A stretch of 64,000 bases of DNA from Mxb001 sp049431945 (lineage in GTDB: Bacteria > Actinomycetota > Actinomycetes > S36-B12): the NCBI GenBank assembly GCA_049431945.1, contig JBMTDJ010000004.1:3190-67189 (forward strand), in the 5' to 3' direction. A program made the translations under genes and the position numbers. The notes under the pieces are model-generated. The model saw only the letters and a program-made list of their open reading frames with translations, was not told the origin of the DNA and ran no database searches. This document shows positions 57,617 through 64,000 of this stretch, one piece after another; position 1 is the first letter of the stretch; each line of letters opens with the position of its first letter.

Positions 57617-58570
57617 GTGTCCGACATCATCGAGGCTCGTGGCCTCGTCAAGAAGTATGGCGATGTCGTCGCCCTGGACGGTCTTGATCTCAGTGTCCCC
57701 GAGGGCACCGTGTACGGCCTTCTCGGCCCCAACGGTGCTGGCAAGACGACGACGGTTCGCATCCTCACGACCTTGCTCAAGCCGGATTCCGGGATGGCGA
57801 AGGTTGATGGGATAGACGTCGTCCGCAAGCCCAATGCGGTGCGTCGAATCATCGGTCTCACGGGTCAGTATGCCGCGGTGGACGAGTACCTCACCGGTCG
57901 CGAGAACCTCCGGATGTTCGGTGACCTCTACCACCTGCCATCGGCGTACGTTAAGGAGCGCAGCCAGGAGCTCCTCGAGCGCTTTGATCTCGTCGATGCT
58001 GCCGATCGGTCGCTGCGCACCTACTCCGGGGGAATGCGCAGGCGCCTTGATCTTGCTGCGAGCCTCATCGCGAAGCCGCGAGTGCTCTTCCTCGATGAGC
58101 CGACCACGGGACTGGATCCGCGGTCGCGCCTGGGTCTGTGGGAGGTCATTACCGACCTGGTGGCTGATGGCACGACCGTGCTGCTCACCACGCAGTATCT
58201 CGAGGAGGCCGACCAATTGGCCGAGCAGATCGTGGTCATCGATCACGGCAGGGTGATCGCGCAGGGGACATCCGACGTCCTCAAGGACCAAGTGGGCGGG
58301 GACCGCCTCGAGGTCGTCGTCTCCGACCCTGCTCAGGTGCAGGCAGCGGCGCAGGCCCTTCACCCCGTGTCGACGGGCGACATCACGATCGACGCGGAGG
58401 ACTCGCGTGTGGTCGCGCCCGTGGTCGGCGGATCACTCACCCTCGTCGAAGCCGTGCGGGCCTTGGACGCAGCGCATGTGGCCATCGCCGACGTCGCACT
58501 GCGGCGCCCGACCCTGGACGATGTGTTCTTGACCTTGACCGGCCATGCGGCCGAGGAGGAGCAGGCATGA
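57617..58570 (+). CDS. ABC exporter ATP-binding protein (DrrA-like)
   Basis: 317 residues. Walker A GPNGAGKTTT (about 39-48), signature YSGGMRRRLDLAASL (about 136-150), Walker B VLFLDEPTTGLDPRSR (about 157-172), and the C-terminal regulatory part (VALRRPTLDDVFLTLTGHAAEEE) that marks the DrrA/daunorubicin-resistance branch. With the next gene it forms a two-component exporter. The branch moves drugs, lipids or glycolipids; the name does not imply drug production. Confidence 0.93.
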   Translation: MSDIIEARGLVKKYGDVVALDGLDLSVPEGTVYGLLGPNGAGKTTTVRILTTLLKPDSGMAKVDGIDVVRKPNAVRRIIGLTGQYAAVDEYLTGRENLRMFGDLYHLPSAYVKERSQELLERFDLVDAADRSLRTYSGGMRRRLDLAASLIAKPRVLFLDEPTTGLDPRSRLGLWEVITDLVADGTTVLLTTQYLEEADQLAEQIVVIDHGRVIAQGTSDVLKDQVGGDRLEVVVSDPAQVQAAAQALHPVSTGDITIDAEDSRVVAPVVGGSLTLVEAVRALDAAHVAIADVALRRPTLDDVFLTLTGHAAEEEQA

Positions 58571-59457
58571 GCGCCCCCGCCGTACCCGCGCGGGGGGATG
58601 GTGCAGCCGTCCCTGCCGTGCCCACTCGCAGCCGCCCGATTCTCGGCTGGAGCCTCCATGATGGACTGGTCGTCGCGCGACGCAATCTGATCCAGACCAT
58701 TCGCGTCCCCGAGTTGCTCTTCTTCTCCATCGTGCAACCGGTGATCTTCGTGCTCCTCTTCGCTTTCGTCTTCGGTGGCGCGATCCCGATCCCCGGATCC
58801 GATCCGACGACCGCGCCGGACGCGAGCGTGTACCGCCAGTACCTCATGCCGGGCATCTTCGGTCAGACCGTTGCCTTCGCCTCGGCGGCAGCGACGGTGG
58901 GTCTGGCCGAGGACATGAAACGCGGCATCATCGATCGCTTCAGGTCATTGCCCATGGCATCCGGCGGAGTGCTTATCGGCCGGACCTTTGCCGACGCGAC
59001 TCGGCAGATCCTCGTGCTCTTCGTCCTCAGCGTGACCGGGCTCATCATCGGCTGGCGGATCAATGACGGAATCCTCAACGCGATCTACGCCTACGCTCTC
59101 CTGTTGCTCTTCGCCTACACCGTCTCGTGGATCGGCTCATGGATCGGCCTATACATGCCCAATCCCGAGACGGCCAATACCGCCGGACTCGTGTGGCTAT
59201 TTCCGCTGACCTTCTTGTCCAATGCGTTCGTGCCGATCACATCGATGCCGGCATGGCTGCAGCCGATCGCCCAGTGGAACCCGATCTCGTCGCTTGTCCT
59301 GTCGACACGCGAGCTCTTCGGCAATCCCACCGGGATCGTGGGAGAGGCATGGCCCCAGCAGAATCCGATCGCCTACACGCTCATCTCGTGCGCGGTGCTC
59401 ATCGCGATCTTCGCTCCGCTCGCCGTGCGCCGCTACCGGACGTCGACGAGTCGCTAG
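58567..59457 (+). CDS. ABC-2 exporter permease (DrrB-like)
   Basis: 296 residues, starting with ATG in ATGA overlap with the ATPase. A soluble N-terminus is followed by six helices. PELLFFSIVQPVIFVLLFAFVFGGAIPIPG, YLMPGIFGQTVAFASAAATVGLAEDMKRGIIDRFRSLPMASGGVLIGRT and ISSLVLSTRELFGNPTG are the ABC2_membrane signatures, including the conserved E-D-x-x-x-G coupling region. Its stop is shared as CTAG with greA. Confidence 0.92.
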   Translation: MSAPAVPARGDGAAVPAVPTRSRPILGWSLHDGLVVARRNLIQTIRVPELLFFSIVQPVIFVLLFAFVFGGAIPIPGSDPTTAPDASVYRQYLMPGIFGQTVAFASAAATVGLAEDMKRGIIDRFRSLPMASGGVLIGRTFADATRQILVLFVLSVTGLIIGWRINDGILNAIYAYALLLLFAYTVSWIGSWIGLYMPNPETANTAGLVWLFPLTFLSNAFVPITSMPAWLQPIAQWNPISSLVLSTRELFGNPTGIVGEAWPQQNPIAYTLISCAVLIAIFAPLAVRRYRTSTSR

Positions 59458-59942
59458 CCTGCGTAGGGCTGTGCGCCTACGACTTCGACCGAGACACTCT
59501 TGCCATTCGCGAGCTGGTAGGAGACGGTGTCACCAACCCGGGACCCCATCACCGCCTGACCCAGCGGAGAGGTCGGCGAGTAGACCTCGACTGATGCGTG
59601 CGCGGCTTCCTCGCGCGACCCGAGCAGGAACGTCTCCTCGTCCCCGAAATCGACGAACCGCACCGTGACGACCTTGCCCGGAGCCACCTCGTCGTGCTCT
59701 GCCTCAGGGGCACCCACGCGGGAGTTCTCCAGGAGCTGCTTGAGCTGGCGGATGCGAGCCTCGTTCTTGCCCTGCTCCTCCTTGGCGGCGTGGTAGCCGC
59801 CGTTCTCCTTCAGATCGCCTTCCTCGCGAGCGGCCTCGATGCGCTTGGTGATTTCGCTCCGGCGGGGTCCCGAGCGCTCTTCGAGTTCGGCCTCGAGGCG
59901 GTCATAGGCATCCTGGGTGAGCCAGGTGATGTCGGTACTCAT
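59454..59942 (-). CDS. greA: Transcription elongation factor GreA
   Basis: 162 residues. The N-terminal coiled coil runs from WLTQDAYDRLEAELEERSGPRRSEITKRIEAAREEGDLKENGGYHAAKEEQGKNEARIRQLKQLLENS, with the acidic tip D/E residues near 43-46 that reach the RNA polymerase active site; the C-terminal globular domain includes SPLGQAVMGSRVGDTVSY. GreA rescues backtracked polymerase. A -10 box TACCCT is 6 nt before the ATG. greA, DUF4307 and mca are neighbours as in M. tuberculosis. Confidence 0.96.
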   Translation of the reverse strand: MSTDITWLTQDAYDRLEAELEERSGPRRSEITKRIEAAREEGDLKENGGYHAAKEEQGKNEARIRQLKQLLENSRVGAPEAEHDEVAPGKVVTVRFVDFGDEETFLLGSREEAAHASVEVYSPTSPLGQAVMGSRVGDTVSYQLANGKSVSVEVVGAQPYAG

Positions 59943-59948
59943 CGCATC

Positions 59949-59954
59949 AGGGTA
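59949..59954 (-). promoter_or_regulatory. -10 box of greA (leaderless)
   Basis: TACCCT on the minus strand, 6 nt before the greA ATG at 59942, placed in the gap after the DUF4307 stop at 59960. Confidence 0.45.
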
Positions 59955-59959
59955 CGCGG

Positions 59960-60436
59960 CTAGGGAGTCCAGGGCTGCTCGGGCGGCACGACGCCGGGCG
60001 GGAACTGAGGCGGCACGACTCGCTCGGGAGGGGACCCCGCCTCGCACGCGAGGACCTCGACGATGTAAGCCGGAGCGAGCGTCCTCAGTGAGTAGGTCAC
60101 CTGCTCGTACGTCGTACCGCGGGGGATGGCGACGACGGTGTAGGCGACGTCAGCACGCGACTCGTCCTGGGCGCGCAGCACGCAGTAGACATCCCACTCC
60201 GCCGCCCTGCGGACCTCGAAGGTGATATCGACGCGGTCCGCGGACACATCGCGCCAGGCGAGCACCTGGTACTTCACTGTCGGCGAGAGCAGGTTCGCCG
60301 TGACGAAGGCGAGGGCGACAACAAAGACGGCGATCGCCGCGACCCCGGCGATGATCGCCGGCCACGGTCGCCGTCCCACGCCGTAGCGCGCCTGGAGGTC
60401 GGGAGGGAGCGTGCGGCCGTCGATGGCGCTGCCCAT
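59960..60436 (-). CDS. DUF4307 membrane-anchored protein
   Basis: 158 residues. A short N-terminus with PPDLQARYGVGRRPWP, one membrane helix (about 24-46) and an extracytoplasmic beta-rich domain (YQVLAWRDVSADRVDITFEVRRAAEWDVYCVLRAQDESRADVAYTVVAIP) identify DUF4307, a family of unknown function that sits between greA and mca in many actinobacteria. The ATG has a GGGAGG Shine-Dalgarno. Confidence 0.88.
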   Translation of the reverse strand: MGSAIDGRTLPPDLQARYGVGRRPWPAIIAGVAAIAVFVVALAFVTANLLSPTVKYQVLAWRDVSADRVDITFEVRRAAEWDVYCVLRAQDESRADVAYTVVAIPRGTTYEQVTYSLRTLAPAYIVEVLACEAGSPPERVVPPQFPPGVVPPEQPWTP

Positions 60437-60482
60437 GACACCTCCCGTCGCGCGGTCGAACAACCCTTGCGAGACTATCGGG

Positions 60483-61346
60483 GTGTCCGAACCCCTGCGC
60501 CTCATGGCTGTCCACGCACATCCTGATGACGAGTCCAGCAAGGGTGCCGCGACCCTCGCCCACTACGTCAAGGAGGGCGTGCACGTGATGGTCGTCACCT
60601 GCACCGGGGGTGAGCGCGGCGACGTGCTCAATGCCGCCGCCCAAGCGGATGTGGATGCTCTGGGCCTCGCGGAAGTGCGCCGCCAGGAGATGGCCGAAGC
60701 TGTGAGGATCCTCGGGGTCCAACACGCATGGCTCGGCTTCGAGGACTCCGGCTTCCCCGAGGGCGAGCCGAAGCCGCCGCTTCCCGAGGGTTGCTTCGCC
60801 GATCTGCCTCTGGACGTCGCATCTGCTCCCCTCGTGCGCCTGGTGCGCGAATTCCGTCCGCACGTCATGACGACGTACGACGAGAACGGCGGCTACCCCC
60901 ACCCTGACCACATCCGCTGTCACGAGGTGGCGATGGAGGCCTTCACCAAGGCGGCGGATCATGAGGCGTATCCGGAGGCGGGATCCCCGTGGCAGCCCCA
61001 GAAGCTCTACTACAACATGGCATTCACGCGAGATCGCGTGGTGACCTTCCACGATGCCCTGGTCGCCGCCGGCCTGGAGTCCCCGTACGCGGACTGGCTC
61101 GAGGACTGGGACGAAGGCGAGGAGGATCGCGTGACGACACGCGTCCACGTCGACGACTACTTCACCGTGCGCGATGACGCCCTGCGGGCGCATCGGACAC
61201 AGGTGGACCCTGAGGGCATGTGGTTCGCGGTTCCGTTGGAGATGCAGCGCACGCTGTGGCCCACCGATGACTACCATCTGGCGATCTCCCATGTGGATAC
61301 CGAGGTTCCGGAGTCGGATCTCTTCGCGGGCATACGGGAGGGATGA
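60483..61346 (+). CDS. mca: Mycothiol S-conjugate amidase Mca
   Basis: 287 residues. The zinc-binding LMAVHAHPDDESSKGAATLAHYV (AHPDDE) and YPHPDHIRCHEVAMEAF are the PIG-L deacetylase-family motifs, and the long C-terminal region with WQPQKLYYNMAFTRDRVV and RVHVDDYFTVRDDALRAHRTQVDPEG is that of Mca rather than MshB. It cleaves mycothiol conjugates of toxins so the mercapturic acid can be exported, and implies that this organism makes mycothiol. It overlaps the next gene by 4 bp. Confidence 0.94.
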   Translation: MSEPLRLMAVHAHPDDESSKGAATLAHYVKEGVHVMVVTCTGGERGDVLNAAAQADVDALGLAEVRRQEMAEAVRILGVQHAWLGFEDSGFPEGEPKPPLPEGCFADLPLDVASAPLVRLVREFRPHVMTTYDENGGYPHPDHIRCHEVAMEAFTKAADHEAYPEAGSPWQPQKLYYNMAFTRDRVVTFHDALVAAGLESPYADWLEDWDEGEEDRVTTRVHVDDYFTVRDDALRAHRTQVDPEGMWFAVPLEMQRTLWPTDDYHLAISHVDTEVPESDLFAGIREG

Positions 61347-61636
61347 TGGTGACCGTGAACTGGTCCCTCGCGGTCATCTCCTTCGAGGAGAGCCCGCTTC
61401 CGAGCCCTTTGCCGACTGAGCCTCCGATCGACCCGTCCCGTGTCACGCCGGGTCTGCTCGCGCTGATCTCCGTTCTCTTCCTCGTCATCGCGATCGTGCT
61501 CCTCTACCGGTCCATGCGAAAGCAGATCGCCAAGGTCGATCCCTCACTCCCCGAGGGTCCCGGTGATGCCGAGCGCGCCGAGGACGCGGAGCTCACCGAA
61601 GAGGCCGAGGAGCGCGGAACCGACGAGCAACGCTGA
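61343..61636 (+). CDS. Small membrane protein downstream of mca
   Basis: 97 residues. A Pro-rich segment (ESPLPSPLPTEPPIDPSR) precedes one membrane helix (about 38-57, ALISVLFLVIAIVLLYRSM), followed by an acidic cytoplasmic tail rich in Glu, Asp and Ala. Similar small proteins follow mca in other actinobacteria, and the ATGA overlap suggests coupled translation. Function is unknown. Confidence 0.8.
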   Translation: MMVTVNWSLAVISFEESPLPSPLPTEPPIDPSRVTPGLLALISVLFLVIAIVLLYRSMRKQIAKVDPSLPEGPGDAERAEDAELTEEAEERGTDEQR

Positions 61637-61637
61637 C

Positions 61638-62384
61638 ATGCGGGTCAATGCGCGGGCCGTGGCGCTGACGATGCTCGCGGTGGCCCTATCCGCGATGTGC
61701 ATCGTTGCCGGCACCTGGCAGGGGTCCCGGACGCGCGACATCCTCGAAGCGGAGCGTGCCGCTCTCGCCGATCCGATTCCGATTCTCGAAGCCGCCGGCA
61801 TCGACGGCTTTCCTGCTTCGTCAGTCGGGCGCCCGGTCACGGCGACCGGAGACTTCGCAGACCAGGCGCAACTCCTCGTCGCTCAGCGTGAGCTCGACGG
61901 CCGTCCTGGCGACTGGGTTATCGCCCCCTTTGTCGTCGACGGCGTGACGATCGCCGTCCTTCGAGGCTGGGTTGACTCGCCCTCGAGTGAGTCACTCGTT
62001 GTACCCCAAGGCGCGGTGACCCTGAATGGTGCGCTTCAACCCTTCGAGGACTTCTATGCCGACCAACCGCTCCGGCCGGATGGGCGACTGGTCGCGATCT
62101 CGCGCGATCAGATCGAACGTGCCTGGGGTGTGCCCGTGGTCTCCCTTGTCCTCGTGCTGGCCGAGCAGGATCCTGAATCGGACGCCGCGCCCCTGCCCGT
62201 CCCTCTCACTGTTCAGACGGCCGATGTGCCCTTCCCCTTCCAAAATGCGGCGTACACGCTTCAGTGGTTCGTCTTCGCTGCATTTGTCTGGGTCATGTGG
62301 TGGCTGTGGGTGGTGCGTAAGAGCCCGGAGGAAGGGCAGAGCGGACATGCACCGAGCGCAGACCCCGATAGCCTGGACGCATGA
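61638..62384 (+). CDS. SURF1 family protein
   Basis: 248 residues. Two terminal membrane helices (about 8-25 and 207-228) enclose an extracytoplasmic domain, the standard SURF1 topology. GTWQGSRTRDILEAERAALADPIP, VTATGDFADQAQLLVAQRELDGRPGDWVIAPFVVDGVTIAVLRGWV and PYTLQWFVFAAFVWVMW-like ends match the family, which helps assemble cytochrome c oxidase. The ATG starts 1 bp after the previous stop; the TGA overlaps the next ATG. Confidence 0.9.
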   Translation: MRVNARAVALTMLAVALSAMCIVAGTWQGSRTRDILEAERAALADPIPILEAAGIDGFPASSVGRPVTATGDFADQAQLLVAQRELDGRPGDWVIAPFVVDGVTIAVLRGWVDSPSSESLVVPQGAVTLNGALQPFEDFYADQPLRPDGRLVAISRDQIERAWGVPVVSLVLVLAEQDPESDAAPLPVPLTVQTADVPFPFQNAAYTLQWFVFAAFVWVMWWLWVVRKSPEEGQSGHAPSADPDSLDA

Positions 62385-62719
62385 AGGGCTTGCATGGCGC
62401 GCTCGTGCGCTTCCGCATCATGGCGTGGGTGACGGGTGTGCTCCTCGCGATCATGTCCGTGGTCTTCCTGCCGCTGAAGTACGCCTTCGGGCTCACGGAG
62501 CAGGGCATCCTTGCGACCGTGTACGCCGTCGGTTGGCAGGCACATGGGTGGCTCTACGTCCTCTACGTCGCAGCAGGCCTGGACATCTCGTTTCGCATGC
62601 GCTTCAGCGTCGTGCGCACCGTTGCCGTGCTGCTCGCGGGAACGATCCCCTTCGCATCCTTCTTCGCCGACCACTACGTCGCGAAGACGGTGGACGCACG
62701 GTTGGCCACCCAGGCGTAG
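62381..62719 (+). CDS. DUF3817 membrane protein
   Basis: 112 residues with three helices (about 11-31, 51-67 and 78-96). RFRIMAWVTGVLLAIMSVVFLPLKY and GWQAHGWLYVLYVAAGLDISFRMR are the DUF3817 signature. The function is unknown. It is coupled to the SURF1 gene by ATGA, so a link to respiratory-membrane assembly is possible but unproven. Confidence 0.88.
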   Translation: MKGLHGALVRFRIMAWVTGVLLAIMSVVFLPLKYAFGLTEQGILATVYAVGWQAHGWLYVLYVAAGLDISFRMRFSVVRTVAVLLAGTIPFASFFADHYVAKTVDARLATQA

Positions 62720-62724
62720 TCCGC

Positions 62725-63615
62725 TCACGCGTGCGGTGAGTCCTCCACGGCGGCTATGGGATTCCGATCGGGTCTGGTCGCCAGGTAGGAGCCCAGGAGC
62801 ACCAGGGGGAAGCCCAGTACGAGGCCCCATGTGATCGGCTCGCTGAGCACGATGACGCCCAGAAGCACCGCAACTGCAGGGTTGACGAACGTGATCACCG
62901 TCATGCGAGACGGACCGACCTCGGCGACCAGGGCAAAGAACACGAGGAAGGCGATTGCGGTCGCCAGGACTCCGAGGACCGCGATCGACCACCAGGCACT
63001 GGCGGGCACCGCCTGCGTCGGTCGCTGGATCCACGCGATGGGCGCGTAGACGATCGCGTTGGCGGCGAGGGCGAGGCTGATGACGGCCAGCGGGGGCGCG
63101 CCGGCGAGTTTGGTCGAGATGACGATCGGTCCTAGTGCGTAGCCCACGACGGTGACTGCCGCCGCTCCCACCGCCCACCACTGGTCGCCGGGGATGTCGA
63201 GGCCGACGAGCAGGGCCACGCCGCTGATGCCGATCGCCAGGCCGACGACCCGGATGCCACCCAGTCGGGCGTCGAGGCCCAGGGAGCGCGCGAGCACGGC
63301 CGCGACGATGGGTACCGCCGCGATGAGGAGGGCCGTCGTCGAACTCGGCAGAACCGTTTCGGCGTATCCCAGCATGAGGAACGGGCCGGTGATCTCCACG
63401 ACGGCGAAGACGCCGATCCATGGCAGGTAGGGGCGGATGCCACGGAAGTGCCCGCGTGCGAGGGCAACCGGGAGCAGGAGCAGTGCGGCGAGAGCCACTC
63501 GAAGCGCGACCATCACGGATGGCTCGACATACTCCACCGCGATGCGGATGAAGAGGTACGGCGTGCCCCAGATGATCGACAGCGCGATGAAGAGGGTCAA
63601 GCCCCGGCGTGACAT
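62725..63615 (-). CDS. EamA/DMT-superfamily transporter
   Basis: 296 residues with ten predicted helices in two homologous EamA halves (first half SIIWGTPYLFIRIAVEYVEPSVMVALR; second half APPLAVISLALAANAIVYAPIAW, VGPSRMTVITFVNPAVAVLLGVIVLSEPITWGLVLGFPLVLLGSYLA). Members export or import metabolites such as amino acids. It starts 5 bp after the DUF4190 gene stop on the same strand, so the two are likely one operon. The ATG 63615 begins the conserved SRRGLTLFIALSIIWG. Confidence 0.88.
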   Translation of the reverse strand: MSRRGLTLFIALSIIWGTPYLFIRIAVEYVEPSVMVALRVALAALLLLPVALARGHFRGIRPYLPWIGVFAVVEITGPFLMLGYAETVLPSSTTALLIAAVPIVAAVLARSLGLDARLGGIRVVGLAIGISGVALLVGLDIPGDQWWAVGAAAVTVVGYALGPIVISTKLAGAPPLAVISLALAANAIVYAPIAWIQRPTQAVPASAWWSIAVLGVLATAIAFLVFFALVAEVGPSRMTVITFVNPAVAVLLGVIVLSEPITWGLVLGFPLVLLGSYLATRPDRNPIAAVEDSPHA

Positions 63616-63620
63616 GGCGG

Positions 63621-64000
63621 TCAGAAGGTCGGCATTGGCGATGTGAACGTGCCGATGATGGTGCCGATGAGCCACAGGACAGCCAGGCCGATTCCGATGT
63701 AGCCGGTGACCAATCCCGCGATCGCGTAGCCGCGCCCGGCTGCGCCCGTCTTGCGAATCTGTCCCATGCCGATGTGTCCGAAGACGACGGCGAGGATGGG
63801 CATGACAGGGAAGAAGAGCAGGCACAGGCCGATCGTGATGCCCAGGATTCCGAGGATCATCGAGGCGAGGGCCAGGCCGTTGGTCTTCGGCCGTACCGGG
63901 TACGGCGCTGCCGGCGGGTACGGCGCTGCCGGCGGGAAGCCGGGGGGCGGTGCGTAGGGATAGCCGGGGGGCGCAGGCGCGGGTGGAACGGGCGCCGGAG
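63621..64000 (-). CDS. DUF4190 membrane protein (partial, N-terminus outside window)
   Basis: The last 126 residues are present; the frame is open to the window edge. A Pro/Ala/Tyr-rich N-terminal region (PAPVPPAPAPPGYPYAPPPG) leads into two membrane helices of a DUF4190 domain: NGLALASMILGILGITIGLCLLFF, FGHIGMGQIRKTGAAGRGYAIAGLVTGYIGIGLAVLWLIG. The function is unknown. The codons for the Pro-rich part contain an 18-bp tandem repeat. Confidence 0.85.
   Translation of the reverse strand, partial: PAPVPPAPAPPGYPYAPPPGFPPAAPYPPAAPYPVRPKTNGLALASMILGILGITIGLCLLFFPVMPILAVVFGHIGMGQIRKTGAAGRGYAIAGLVTGYIGIGLAVLWLIGTIIGTFTSPMPTF
63901..63936. repeat. 18-bp direct tandem repeat
   Basis: TACGGCGCTGCCGGCGGG is present twice without interruption (63901-63918 and 63919-63936). 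It lies inside the Pro-rich part of the DUF4190 gene and encodes the repeated peptide PPAAPY, so the unit can expand without breaking the frame. Confidence 0.8.

Noticed and set aside
57617..59457. Antibiotic resistance or production locus (DrrAB-like genes, P450 and MFS nearby)
   Set aside because: No biosynthetic genes are present, DrrAB-type exporters are common for lipids, and the three loci are separated by housekeeping genes.
1..64000. CRISPR arrays, insertion sequences, prophage or integrated plasmid
   Set aside because: No spaced direct repeats, transposase, integrase, phage structural genes or terminal repeats at tRNAs were found; the gene order is conserved housekeeping.

Overview
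The window is a dense, GC-rich, housekeeping stretch of an actinobacterial chromosome. Three things support this. The gene order closely follows blocks known from Mycobacterium and Streptomyces: mscL / SAF protein / FmdB-type protein / 5-formyl-THF cyclo-ligase / galU / glp / moaC / acetyltransferase / sepX, then pmt / rsmI / metG / tatD / rsmA / ispE, then tRNA-Gln / glmU / prs / rplY / pth / mfd / mazG / eno / divIC / DUF501 / ppx, and finally cystathionine genes plus greA / DUF4307 / mca. The mycothiol conjugate amidase Mca is essentially confined to Actinobacteria. Promoters are of the TANNNT type, many with the start codon at the expected transcription start (leaderless). I would place it in an uncultured lineage of class Actinomycetes with short intergenic gaps. 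Genus cannot be read from the sequence. No insertion sequence, prophage, CRISPR array, rRNA or integron was seen.

Layout. 1-2785: the end of secA, then a minus-strand run of a membrane protein, a protein usually annotated 3-methyladenine DNA glycosylase, and a saccharopine-dehydrogenase-like reductase. 2809-5671: class III aminotransferase, then mscL, a SAF-domain protein and a zinc-ribbon FmdB/Ruc-type protein preceded by a perfect CIRCE element. 5778-8220: an ABC exporter pair and two fluoride channels (crcB) set into the conserved block. 8217-12652: one-carbon metabolism, UDP-glucose synthesis, molybdenum cofactor genes, an acetyltransferase and the divisome protein SepX. 12794-20199: tRNA-Ala, a secreted protein, Pmt, and the rsmI-metG-tatD-rsmA-ispE series. 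20206-21890: fatty acid desaturase and TetR regulator with a strong palindromic operator. 21960-36253: tRNA-Gln to ppx, a long co-directional housekeeping run.

36471-40449: LacI regulator, dienelactone hydrolase, family-5 uracil-DNA glycosylase, a peculiar tRNA with anticodon UAA, a Bax-inhibitor-like membrane protein and a small conserved protein. 40439-47380: SGNH hydrolase, metallo-beta-lactamase-fold hydrolase, cystathionine beta-synthase, YCII protein, MsrA, an unknown protein, cystathionine gamma-synthase/lyase and an amidase. 47434-54887: MFS exporter, a MoxR-type AAA+/VWA pair, a FIST sensor protein, and a metallohydrolase/DUF2786 pair. 54884-59457: cytochrome P450, threonine dehydratase, and a DrrAB-like ABC exporter. 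59454-64000: greA, DUF4307, mca, SURF1, DUF3817, EamA transporter and the 3' part of a DUF4190 protein.

The most interesting signals are regulatory or RNA-level rather than a new multigene system: a CIRCE element whose arms contain the promoter hexamers of the FmdB/Ruc gene; three divergent gene pairs whose opposing -10 boxes share the same TA (A-N3-TA-N3-T); about twenty genes with a -10 box 6-8 nt before the start codon; a class I-shaped tRNA carrying the leucine UAA anticodon; a 27-bp palindrome at the desaturase-TetR promoter; a probable CTG start in the uracil-DNA glycosylase gene; and an L25 protein lacking its usual C-terminal domain. I did not find convincing evidence for an entirely new biological system here.
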